Of a DNA stretch of 64,000 nucleotides, positions 42,209 to 49,531 are shown piece by piece. The stretch's first letter is position 1; each line of letters begins with the position of its first letter. The notes below the pieces were generated by a model. That model saw nothing but the letters and a program-made list of their open reading frames with translations, had not been told where the DNA came from and did no database searches. The DNA comes from Actinomadura sp. WMMA1423. Lineage in GTDB: Bacteria; Actinomycetota; Actinomycetes; Streptosporangiales; Streptosporangiaceae. The stretch spans positions 310,001-374,000 of the forward strand of contig NZ_CP041244.1 of the NCBI RefSeq assembly GCF_006547145.1, in the 5' to 3' direction. The position numbers and the translations under genes were made by a program.

Positions 42209-43333
42209 ATGCGTGGAGCATTCGCAGACCGGACCGGCCAGGTTGTGGCGGTGCACGCCGGGCTGGCCGGAGACACTCCGATTCTGCTGGCGGACGGGCG
42301 AACGAAGCGTCTGGACGAACTGCGGTCAGCGGACCGCGTCTACGGGACGCACATGGCCGGTCGTTACCGCCGCTACCTTCTCACCCGCGTGGTCGAGTTA
42401 CGGCGAAGCGTTGCCCCGGCGTTCCTGGTGACCCTGGGCGACGGGACCCGGCTCGAGGCGGGCGCTGACCATCGCCTCCTCAGCGAGCGGGGCTGGAAGC
42501 ACGTCACGGGGGCAGAGCAAGGTTCCCGAAGGCGGCCGCATCTCACTGTGAACAACAGTCTGATGGGGATCGGCGAATTCGCCTCGCCCCCTGAGGTAGA
42601 TGGTGATTACCGGCGTGGTTACCTGTGCGGGATGATACGAGGTGACGGACACTTGGGTCATTATCCTCAAGGCACCCCGGGCAGGCATTATGCCGTCGTC
42701 CACCGCTTTCGTCTCGCACTGGCCGATGACGAGGCGCTTGAGAGGAGCCGCCGTTATCTCGCAGGTTTCGGTGTCCCCACTCGTGAGTTCGTCTTCTCCG
42801 AGGCCACGGAGGCGCGGCGCAGGGTGAACGCCATCCGCGCTCAGAGCAAGTCGGCGGTAGAGGCGATCGAAGAGCTCGTCCGGTGGCCGTCGGCGCCGCC
42901 GTCCGAAGGATGGCGGAAGGGGTTCTTGGCCGGCATCTTCGACGCGGAGGGATCCTGCAGCAGTGGGATTTTGAGGATCTCCAACTCCGACCCGCAGATC
43001 CTGTCCGTGATCACAGAGTGCCTGTGCCATTTCGGTTTCCGTGCGGTGCGCGAAACTCCACGCACTCACGTCAACCTACCGGTGACCCCGATCCGCCTCG
43101 TTGGCGGTTTGCGTGAGCGGGCACGGCTGTTCCACCTCATCCGTCCGGCGATCACCCGGAAGACGTCCATGGAAGGGGTGGCGCTCAAGAGCGACGCGCC
43201 CTTGGGGATCATCTCCATCACCGAACTGGGATCCAAGATCCCTTTGTACGGGGTCGTTACCGCTGCGGGGAACGTCGTGGCCGACGGGGTCATCTCCGAT
43301 TCCTGCCGCGCACCAGCGGCGGCCGGGGCTTGA
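42209..43333 (+). CDS. Free-standing intein-like Hint domain with LAGLIDADG homing endonuclease
   Basis: A 374-residue protein. Block A reads GLAGDTPILLADGRT with Gly18 where an intein has its nucleophile Cys; block B has His88 in GADHRLL. Two LAGLIDADG motifs are intact: YLCGMIRGDGHL (Asp146) and FLAGIFDAEGSC (Asp245). The C-terminal block reads IPLYGVVTAAGNVVADGV and ends ISDS-Cys366, with Asp-Ser where His-Asn is expected. From memory it most resembles the intein of Rv2578c-type radical SAM proteins, but no radical SAM sequence flanks it. It should be splicing-deficient but able to cut DNA. Lower GC and A/T-ending codons suggest recent acquisition. Confidence 0.85.
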   Translation: MRGAFADRTGQVVAVHAGLAGDTPILLADGRTKRLDELRSADRVYGTHMAGRYRRYLLTRVVELRRSVAPAFLVTLGDGTRLEAGADHRLLSERGWKHVTGAEQGSRRRPHLTVNNSLMGIGEFASPPEVDGDYRRGYLCGMIRGDGHLGHYPQGTPGRHYAVVHRFRLALADDEALERSRRYLAGFGVPTREFVFSEATEARRRVNAIRAQSKSAVEAIEELVRWPSAPPSEGWRKGFLAGIFDAEGSCSSGILRISNSDPQILSVITECLCHFGFRAVRETPRTHVNLPVTPIRLVGGLRERARLFHLIRPAITRKTSMEGVALKSDAPLGIISITELGSKIPLYGVVTAAGNVVADGVISDSCRAPAAAGA

Positions 43334-43355
43334 TGGAGCCGGAAGGGCGGCAGGG

Positions 43356-44150
43356 TCAGGGGCGGCGGACGCAGGGCGCCGGGGGCTGGCGGACGTGGAT
43401 GGAGGGGCCGGTGCGGCCGGGGGCCAGGTGGGGGCGCAGGACCAGGTCGCCGGTGTAGTCGCCGTCGCGCTCACCGCGGTAGGCGATGGGGTCGGCAGTG
43501 GGCAGGACGCGCAGGCGGGCGTCGAGGGCGGCGGCGGCCGCGGCGCCCTCGCCCGGGCCGGCGCGGTCGGCGCCGGTGACGACCAGCGGCGGCAGGACGT
43601 CCACGCCGGTGTAGAACAGCGTGCCGTGCAGCAGGGGGAACAGCAGGTCCTCGGCGGCGCCGTGGACGCCGCGGGGGCCCAGCCCGGCGGCGCGGGCACC
43701 GGCGGTGGCGACGACCAGGGCGCGGCGTCCGGCCAGGCCGCCGTCGCCGTAGCGCCGGGCGCGGCCGTCGGGGCCGGTCACGCCGAAGGCGAAGCCCTGC
43801 ACGAACACGCGGTCGAACCAGCCCTTCAGGATGGCGGGCATCCCGTACCACCACAGGGGGAACTGCACGATCAGCGCGTCCGCCCAAAGGATCTTGTCCT
43901 GTTCGGCGCGGACGTCGGGGGCCAGGGCGCCGGCGGCGTGGGCGCGTTCGGAGGCGGCGCCGACGATGAGGCGCCGCGCGGGGTCGTGGCCGAAGTCGGC
44001 GGGGCCGACGAGCGGGTTCCAGCCCATCGCGTACAGGTCGGAGTGGCGGACGCGGTGGCCCTCGCGGCGCAGGGTCGCGGCGCCGTGGTCGCGCAGGGCG
44101 CCGTTGAGGGAGCGGCCCTCGGGGTGGGCGAAGATCCACAGGACGTTCAC
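43356..44150 (-). CDS. NAD(P)H dehydrogenase (quinone)/flavodoxin-fold reductase, KefF/NQO1-like
   Basis: A 264-residue flavodoxin_2-family protein: IFAHPEGRSLNGALRD at residues 6-21 binds the flavin phosphate, then DLYAMGWNPLV and the signature LIVQFPLWWYGMPAILKGW (about 92-110) and FDRVFVQGFAFG. Two-electron reduction of quinones by NAD(P)H is the family activity. GTG 44150 follows AAAGAGG; an extended frame upstream covers the divergent regulator. It faces a GlxA-type regulator 105 bp away, its likely controller. C-terminal 60 residues are loosely conserved. Confidence 0.87.
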   Translation of the reverse strand: MNVLWIFAHPEGRSLNGALRDHGAATLRREGHRVRHSDLYAMGWNPLVGPADFGHDPARRLIVGAASERAHAAGALAPDVRAEQDKILWADALIVQFPLWWYGMPAILKGWFDRVFVQGFAFGVTGPDGRARRYGDGGLAGRRALVVATAGARAAGLGPRGVHGAAEDLLFPLLHGTLFYTGVDVLPPLVVTGADRAGPGEGAAAAAALDARLRVLPTADPIAYRGERDGDYTGDLVLRPHLAPGRTGPSIHVRQPPAPCVRRP

Positions 44151-44255
44151 GGGCTGGCCTCTTTCCGGGTCGGCGGTCGTCTCGGTGCCGATGCTGCCGG
44201 GCGGGCGGACGCGGCGGCGAGTGGCCGGTGGGCCATGGTGTGCAAGGATCGGGCC

Positions 44256-45260
44256 ATGGCGGGCGGGGTGCACCGGGTGGCGGTGGTGGTGCGCGAGGGT
44301 GTGCTGCCGATGGAGCTGGGGATCGTGCACCAGCTGTTCGGGCAGGCCCGGTCGGCGGCGGGCGCCGCGCTGTACGAGGTGGCGTCGTGCGCGGTGGAGC
44401 CCGGTGCGGTGCGGGCGGACGCCGATTTCGCGGTGACGGTGCCGCACGGGCTGGAGGCGCTGGAGTCGGCGGACACGGTGCTGGTGCCGGCCTCGCACGT
44501 GCTGGACGAGAGCCGTCCCGGGCAGGGGCCGGTGGCGGGGGCGCTGGCGGCGGCGGCCGGGCGGGGCGCGCGGGTCGCCTCGGTGTGCACGGGCGCGTTC
44601 GTGCTGGCGGCGGCGGGGCTGCTGGAGGGGCGGCGGGCGACGACGCACTGGCTGTCGTGCGCCCGGCTGGCCGAGATGTTCCCGGGGGTGCGGGTGGACG
44701 CGGCGGTGCTGTTCGTCGACGAGGGCGCGGTGCTGACCTCGGCGGGCGAGGCGGCGGGCGTCGACCTGTGCCTGCACATGATCCGCCGCGACCACGGCGC
44801 GGCGGTCGCGGGGGACGTGGCGCGCCGCACGGTGGTGCCGCCGCACCGCGAGGGCGGGCAGGCGCAGTACACGGCGCTGCCGGTGCCGCCGGCGCGGGGG
44901 TCCTCGACGGGCGCGGCGCGGGCGTGGGCGCTGGAGCGGCTGGACCGGCCGGTGACCCTCGCCGAGCTGGCGGAGCGGGCGTCGATGAGCGTGCGGACGT
45001 TCACGTGCCGGTTCCGGCAGGAGACGGGCGTGTCGCCGCAGGTGTGGCTCGCGGCGCAGCGGGTGCAGCGGGCGCGGCTGCTGCTGGAGGAGACCGACCT
45101 TCCGGTGGACCGGGTCGCCGAGCGGGCGGGATTCGGGACGGGGGCGTCGCTGCGCGCGCACCTGCACGCGGCGCTCGGGGTGTCGCCCTCGTCCTACCGC
45201 GCGACGTTCCGCGGCCCCGGGCCCGCGCGGCCCCCCGAAGGCCCCGCGGGCGGCGGGTGA
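44256..45260 (+). CDS. GlxA family AraC-type transcriptional regulator (DJ-1/PfpI domain + HTH_18)
   Basis: A 334-residue regulator. The N-terminal DJ-1/PfpI-like domain (about 5-175) has VASVCTGAFVLAAAGLLEGR with the elbow Cys and RRATTHW. The C-terminal AraC domain (about 220-315) has LAERASMSVRTFTCRFRQE and VAERAGFGTGASLRAHLH, two helix-turn-helices. ATG 44256; an in-frame ATG at 44235 is possible. Divergent from the flavodoxin-fold quinone reductase, which it probably activates in response to a reactive metabolite. Ends 6 bp from the convergent protease gene. Confidence 0.87.
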   Translation: MAGGVHRVAVVVREGVLPMELGIVHQLFGQARSAAGAALYEVASCAVEPGAVRADADFAVTVPHGLEALESADTVLVPASHVLDESRPGQGPVAGALAAAAGRGARVASVCTGAFVLAAAGLLEGRRATTHWLSCARLAEMFPGVRVDAAVLFVDEGAVLTSAGEAAGVDLCLHMIRRDHGAAVAGDVARRTVVPPHREGGQAQYTALPVPPARGSSTGAARAWALERLDRPVTLAELAERASMSVRTFTCRFRQETGVSPQVWLAAQRVQRARLLLEETDLPVDRVAERAGFGTGASLRAHLHAALGVSPSSYRATFRGPGPARPPEGPAGGG

Positions 45261-45266
45261 GGGGGG

Positions 45267-46256
45267 TCAGGCGTGCTCGGCGCCGAGCTCGACGGGTTCG
45301 GCGATGACGTCGACCATGGCGCCGTTGCGCAGCACGGTGATCGGCAGCGGCCGCCCGATGGCCTCGGCGAACATCAGGCGCTGCAGCGACTGGGCGTGGG
45401 AGACCGGCGCGCCGCCGGCGGTCAGGACCAGGTCGCCGCGCCGCAGCCCGGCCCGGTCGGCGGGGCTGGCGGGCACGACCTCGGCGACGCGCAGCGCGTC
45501 GTCCTGGCCGATGCGCCCGCGCAGGGCGGCGGGGACCGGGACGGGCGCGGCGGCCAGGCCGAGGAACGCGCGGCGGACGCGGCCGTCGCGGATGAGGGCG
45601 GCGATGATGCGGCGGGTGGTGGCGTTGATGGGGACGGCCAGGCCGAGCCCGATCCCGGCGACGGCGGTGTTGACGCCGACGACGCGGCCGTGGGCGTCGG
45701 CGAGCGCGCCGCCGGAGTTGCCGGGGTTGAGGGCCGCGTCGGTCTGGATGACGTCCTCGATGACGCGGACGGCGGTGCCGGTGCGGGTGGGCTGCGAGGT
45801 CGGCAGGGACCGGCCGAGCGCCGACACGACGCCGGCGGTGACGGACCCGGCGAGGCCGAGCGGGTTGCCGACGGCGACGACGAGCTGCCCGACGACCAGG
45901 GCGTCGGCGTCGCCGAGGTCGGCCGGGTCGGGGACGGGCCCGTCGGCGCGCACGACGGCCAGGTCGGACAGGGGGTCGGTGCCGACGACGGTGAACGCGC
46001 CCGCGGCGCCGCCGGAGAACGCGGCCTGCCCGCCGGACGCGTCGCCCACGACGTGGGCGTTGGTGAGCAGGAACCCGTCGGCGGTGAACGCCACGGCCGA
46101 CCCGGCGCCCTCGCCGCGGCGGCTCCGCACGCGCAGCGCCGCCACGCGCGGGGTCAGATCCCGGGCGACGGCGGACACGACGCGGGAGTAGGCGTCCAGC
46201 GGCGGCTCGTCCCGCCCGGGCCCGGCCTGGCGGGGATCGCTGTCATGGGGGACCAT
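45267..46256 (-). CDS. HtrA-like trypsin-type serine protease with PDZ domain, no export signal
   Basis: A 329-residue S1C protease. The catalytic triad is complete: His68 (LTNAHVVG), Asp98 (DPLSDLAVVR) and Ser181 (NPGNSGGAL). A PDZ domain follows (about 230-320, with VVPASPADRAGLRRGDLVLTAGG). Unlike DegP/DegS or actinomycete PepD/HtrA proteins, the N-terminus (MVPHDSDPRQAG...) has no signal peptide or transmembrane helix, so it is predicted to be cytoplasmic. ATG 46256 has GGGAGGTG upstream. A palindrome CGTTAC-acg-GTAACG lies just upstream of its start. Confidence 0.88.
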   Translation of the reverse strand: MVPHDSDPRQAGPGRDEPPLDAYSRVVSAVARDLTPRVAALRVRSRRGEGAGSAVAFTADGFLLTNAHVVGDASGGQAAFSGGAAGAFTVVGTDPLSDLAVVRADGPVPDPADLGDADALVVGQLVVAVGNPLGLAGSVTAGVVSALGRSLPTSQPTRTGTAVRVIEDVIQTDAALNPGNSGGALADAHGRVVGVNTAVAGIGLGLAVPINATTRRIIAALIRDGRVRRAFLGLAAAPVPVPAALRGRIGQDDALRVAEVVPASPADRAGLRRGDLVLTAGGAPVSHAQSLQRLMFAEAIGRPLPITVLRNGAMVDVIAEPVELGAEHA

Positions 46257-46277
46257 CGCACCTCCCGATGATTACAT

Positions 46278-46292
46278 CGTTACACGGTAACG
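46278..46292. promoter_or_regulatory. Palindrome upstream of HtrA-like gene
   Basis: CGTTAC-acg-GTAACG, six-base arms with a 3-base spacer, 22 bp upstream of the protease start and 26 bp from the stop of the GNAT gene. Candidate operator for the protease; no regulator assigned. Confidence 0.4.
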
Positions 46293-46317
46293 GTGGGAGG
46301 GGAAGGCGTGTTCCCGG

Positions 46318-46956
46318 CTACCCCGCCCCGCCCGCTCCGGCCGCGCCGGCCGCGCCGTCTCCGTGCCCGTCCGTTCCGTCCGCCCCGTTCGGGTGCAGGT
46401 CGGACCGCAGGAGGCTGTACAGGACCTCGTCGCGGTACCCGCCGCCGCGAAACCCCCATTCGCGCATGACGCCCTCGCGGGTGAAGCCCGCCTTCTCCAG
46501 GGCGCGCTGCTCGGCGAGGTTGCCGGTCTCGGTCTCGGCCTGGATCCGGTGGGCGGTGGTGTGCGCGAACAGGTACTCCGCCAGCAGCCGCTGCGCCCGC
46601 GACCCGGCGCCGTGCCCGCGCGCCTCGGGCAGCAGCGAGATCCCGATGCTCCAGCACCACGCCGGCCCGGCGCCCGCCAGGCGCCGGTAGGAGACGATGC
46701 CGAGGAACGCGGCGCCCCGGGCGACCACGAGGTTCCCGATGTCCTCGCCGAGCATGCCGTCGCACTCCCACCGGCGCCGGAACCCGCGGGCGTCGGTGAA
46801 CCCCGCCCACAGGAACGGCCCGGCCAGCCCGGGATCGGTGCGCAGCCGCTCGATGAGCGGCAGGTCGTCCTCGGCGACGGGGCGCAGCGCCACACCGGCC
46901 CCCGCCCCGTCCGCGCGCCCGGCGGGGCCCGGCTCGCCGGCGGGGATGTGGTCCAT
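46318..46956 (-). CDS. GNAT family N-acetyltransferase (RimJ-like)
   Basis: A 212-residue acetyltransferase_3-type protein: VALRPVAEDDLPLIERLRTD at the N-terminal side, GISLLPEARGHGAGSRAQRLL as the acetyl-CoA loop (about 125-145), and NLAEQRALEKAGFTREGVMR near the end. ATG 46956. The first 25 residues and the last 20 are Gly/Ala-rich and disordered. It lies 13 bp after the SDR gene's stop on the same strand, so the two are probably one operon. Acceptor unknown. Confidence 0.85.
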   Translation of the reverse strand: MDHIPAGEPGPAGRADGAGAGVALRPVAEDDLPLIERLRTDPGLAGPFLWAGFTDARGFRRRWECDGMLGEDIGNLVVARGAAFLGIVSYRRLAGAGPAWCWSIGISLLPEARGHGAGSRAQRLLAEYLFAHTTAHRIQAETETGNLAEQRALEKAGFTREGVMREWGFRGGGYRDEVLYSLLRSDLHPNGADGTDGHGDGAAGAAGAGGAG

Positions 46957-46969
46957 GCCTCTCCCAGGG

Positions 46970-47770
46970 TCAGCGGAGGGTGGAAAGGCCGCCGTCGACG
47001 TGCAGGACCTGCCCGGTCACGTAGGAGGCGCGGTCCGACAGCAGGAACACCGCGGCGTCGGCGACCTCCCACGCCGTGCCCTGCCGCCCCATGGGGACCA
47101 GCCCGGCGACCCGGTCGCGGCCCGCGTTCGCGGCGGACGCGGCGCGCCCCATCACGGTGTCGATCAGCCCGGGCGCCACCACGTTGGCGCGCACCCCGCG
47201 GGGGGCGCCCTCGGCGGCGATGTGGCGCACCAGCCCGGTCAGGCCCGCCTTGGAGGCGTCGTAGGACGGCGACCGCGAGCCCGGCTTGGTCCCCGCCAGC
47301 GACCCGACGAACACCATCGACCCGCCCGCCTCCAGCGCCGGCATCGCGGCCTTGCCGACCAGGAACGGCGCCCGCAGGTTGACTTGCAGGACGCGGTCCC
47401 AGTCGGCCAGCGAGGTGCCCGCCAGCCCGTAACCGACGCCGATCCCGGCGTTGAACACGATCCCGTCCAGGCCGCCGAGGCCTTCGACGGCCCTCGCCAC
47501 GACGGCGTCGCAGGACGCCGGATCGGCCACGTCCGCCACCACCACCCGCGCCCGGCCGCCCTCCGCCTCGATCATCTCGGCGGTCCGCCCCGCGGCGCGC
47601 CCGTCGAGGTCGGCGCACGCCACCGCGGCGCCCTCCCGCGCGGCGGCGACCGCGATCGCGCGGCCGTTGCCGACCGGCGCGGCGGGATCGTCGCTCGGCC
47701 GCGTCCCCGCGCCGACGACCAGGATCCGGCGGCCCGGCAGCAGCCCGCCGGACGGTGCGATCTCGGGCAT
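46970..47770 (-). CDS. SDR family oxidoreductase
   Basis: A 266-residue short-chain dehydrogenase/reductase. The cofactor loop is unusual: VVGAGTRPSDDPAAPVGNGRA (about 18-38, a longer GxxxxxxGxG with an inserted PSDDPAAP). NAG is present in IVFNAGIGVGYG, the catalytic Ser in VFVGSLAGT, and YDASKAG supplies Tyr and Lys. The end GQVLHVDGG is typical. ATG 47770 preferred over an in-frame start 54 bp upstream. Upstream partner of the GNAT gene. Substrate unknown. Confidence 0.86.
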   Translation of the reverse strand: MPEIAPSGGLLPGRRILVVGAGTRPSDDPAAPVGNGRAIAVAAAREGAAVACADLDGRAAGRTAEMIEAEGGRARVVVADVADPASCDAVVARAVEGLGGLDGIVFNAGIGVGYGLAGTSLADWDRVLQVNLRAPFLVGKAAMPALEAGGSMVFVGSLAGTKPGSRSPSYDASKAGLTGLVRHIAAEGAPRGVRANVVAPGLIDTVMGRAASAANAGRDRVAGLVPMGRQGTAWEVADAAVFLLSDRASYVTGQVLHVDGGLSTLR

Positions 47771-47856
47771 GCCCGGCACCGTAGCGGACGCCGCCGCCCC
47801 CGCCCAGCCCCCTTGATCGCGCATGCCCGCTCCCCGCGGGCGGCTAGGGTGCGGGC

Positions 47857-48561
47857 ATGGGAACGGCAGCGGACGCGCGCGAGGAGCCCGTGGTGGTCGA
47901 GCGCGCCGCCGGACTGGGCGGCGAGCTGGTGCTGCGCCGGGCGGGCGGCGACTACGAGATCATCAGCAACGGCGTGTTCCTGATGGACACCCGCAACGGC
48001 GGGTCCGAGCGGCTGCTGGTCCGCGCCGCCGCCGAGGTCGCCGCGCAGCGCCCCGGCGGCCCGGCGCGGGTCCTCATCGGCGGCCTGGGCGTCGGGTTCT
48101 CCCTCGCCGAGGCCCTCACCCTGCCCGGCGTCGCGCACGTCACCGTCGTCGAGCGCGAGCCCGCCGTCGTCGCCTGGCACGCCACCGCGCTGCGGCCCTG
48201 GTCCCGGGGCGCCCTCGACGACCCCCGCGTCACCGTGGAGCGCGCCGACCTGCTCGACTACGTCTCCGCCCCGCCCGCCGACCGCTTCGACGCGGTGTGC
48301 CTGGACATCGACAACGGCCCCGACTGGACCGTCACGCCCGGAAACTCCCGCCTCTACGCGGCCCCCGGCCTGGACGCCCTCGCGGCGCTGCTGACACCGC
48401 GCGGCGTGCTCGCGGTGTGGAGCGCCAACGCCGCGCCGCGGTTCGAGGCGCTGCTGCGGGACCGGTTCGAGGCCGTGGAGCCGCGCCCGGTGCCGGTGCC
48501 GCGCGGCGAGCCCGACGTGGTCTACCTCGCCTGCCGCCCGCGCACCCGCTCCGCCACCTGA
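47857..48561 (+). CDS. Spermidine synthase-like methyltransferase-fold protein
   Basis: A 234-residue Rossmann-fold protein of the spermidine-synthase-like group: LLVRAAAEVAAQR, VLIGGLGVGFSLAEAL (about 71-86) as the nucleotide loop, HVTVVEREPAVVAWH for the acidic ribose contact, and DAVCLDIDNGPDWTV (about 145-160) with the conserved acidic residues. It lacks the full putrescine-binding set that I would expect of a true SpeE, so the reaction is open. A TAGGGT box ends 6 nt before ATG 47857, suggesting a leaderless mRNA. Followed by an 11-bp terminator stem. Confidence 0.8.
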   Translation: MGTAADAREEPVVVERAAGLGGELVLRRAGGDYEIISNGVFLMDTRNGGSERLLVRAAAEVAAQRPGGPARVLIGGLGVGFSLAEALTLPGVAHVTVVEREPAVVAWHATALRPWSRGALDDPRVTVERADLLDYVSAPPADRFDAVCLDIDNGPDWTVTPGNSRLYAAPGLDALAALLTPRGVLAVWSANAAPRFEALLRDRFEAVEPRPVPVPRGEPDVVYLACRPRTRSAT

Positions 48562-48588
48562 CCGGCCCGACCGGAGGCTCCGTCCGAC

Positions 48589-48627
48589 GGCCCCGCCGGG
48601 CGCGGCGCGAGGCGGTCCGGCGGGGCC
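48589..48627 (+). terminator. Terminator after spermidine-synthase-like gene
   Basis: Perfect 11-bp stem GGCCCCGCCGG/CCGGCGGGGCC (48589-48599 and 48617-48627) with a 17-base loop, 28 bp after the stop. Confidence 0.55.
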
Positions 48628-48737
48628 GAGAGAGGGCGGCGACAAAGCGGGGGTGCTCGTTTCTGTAGGCCGCGCCGTCCACCCCGCACGGGCAGTTCGC
48701 TAGGTTTCGGCCTGACACAACCGTTTTGGGAGGATCT

Positions 48738-49325
48738 GTGGCTACTGCCCACGCAGCCCGGCGGCGCCCCGCCGTCCTGGGCGACCTGCTGCCCGGCTCG
48801 CTGGCCCGCGACGCCGCGCTCGTCATCGGCTCGGCCGCCTTCGTCGGCCTCGCAGCCCAGGTCGCGGTCCCGCTGCCCGGCACCCCCGTGCCGGTGACCG
48901 GGCAGACCTTCGCGGTGCTCCTCGCCGGCGCCGCCCTCGGCTTCGGCCGCGCCGGCCTGGGCATGCTCGTCTACCTGCTGGCCGGAATGGCCGGCGTCCC
49001 CTGGTTCACCGACGGCACCTCCGGCGCCGGGTTCCCCACCCTCGGCTACGTCATCGGGTTCGTCGCCGCCGGCGCCGCCGTCGGACGGCTCGCGCAGCTC
49101 GGCGGCGACCGCACCCCCCTGCGCACCGTCGCGACCATGCTCACCGGCACCGCCATCATGTACGCCGCCGGCGTCCCCTACCTGATGGCCGCCCTCCACG
49201 TCGACCTGGCCAAGGCCCTCGACCTGGGCGTCACCCCGTTCCTGCTCGGCGACGCCCTGAAGGTCCTGCTGGCCGCCGGGCTGCTGCCCGCCGCCTGGAA
49301 GATCACCGGAGCCGGCCGGCGCTGA
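48738..49325 (+). CDS. bioY: Biotin transporter BioY (ECF S-component)
   Basis: A 195-residue membrane protein with six hydrophobic segments. Family features include QVAVPLPGTPVPVTGQTFAV (about 41-60), AALGFGRAGLGMLVYLLAGMAG and GYVIGFVAAGAAVGRL. BioY captures biotin in the membrane and works alone or with an EcfAT energising module, which is not in this window. GTG 48738 follows GGGAGGATC. A strong 14-bp stem terminator lies 22 bp after the stop, so it is monocistronic. Confidence 0.92.
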   Translation: MATAHAARRRPAVLGDLLPGSLARDAALVIGSAAFVGLAAQVAVPLPGTPVPVTGQTFAVLLAGAALGFGRAGLGMLVYLLAGMAGVPWFTDGTSGAGFPTLGYVIGFVAAGAAVGRLAQLGGDRTPLRTVATMLTGTAIMYAAGVPYLMAALHVDLAKALDLGVTPFLLGDALKVLLAAGLLPAAWKITGAGRR

Positions 49326-49347
49326 ACCCGCGCACCCGCCGCCCGCC

Positions 49348-49381
49348 TTCGTCCCGTCCCCGCGCATGGGGACGGGACGAA
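49348..49381 (+). terminator. Strong terminator after bioY
   Basis: Perfect 14-bp stem TTCGTCCCGTCCCC/GGGGACGGGACGAA with a 6-base loop (GCGCAT), 22 bp downstream of bioY. Confidence 0.78.
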
Positions 49382-49495
49382 CGGGCATACGCCCCACCAG
49401 CACGCCCCATCCCGGGACGGTCCGGGCCTCGCCATCGCCCGCCCCGAGACGGGCCGATGTGGCGCACGCCTCACCACCCCCCGCCACCCCGCCCG

Positions 49496-49524
49496 TTTGA
49501 ACAGGTTCAAATCTGGCGTACAGT
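49496..49524 (+). promoter_or_regulatory. menF promoter with embedded TTTGAAC palindrome
   Basis: Palindrome TTTGAAC-AG-GTTCAAA (49496-49511). The left arm contains TTGAAC, a good -35, and TACAGT (49519-49524) follows after 16 bp as -10. The -10 ends 7 nt before GTG 49532, so the transcript is probably leaderless. The same palindrome with the same geometry occurs before menE. Confidence 0.6.
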
Positions 49525-49531
49525 GGCTCAC

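Noticed and set aside
49503..49516. GGTTCAAATC resembling a tRNA T-arm
   Set aside because: No matching acceptor, D or anticodon arms lie in the surrounding 80 bp; the bases are explained by the menF palindrome.
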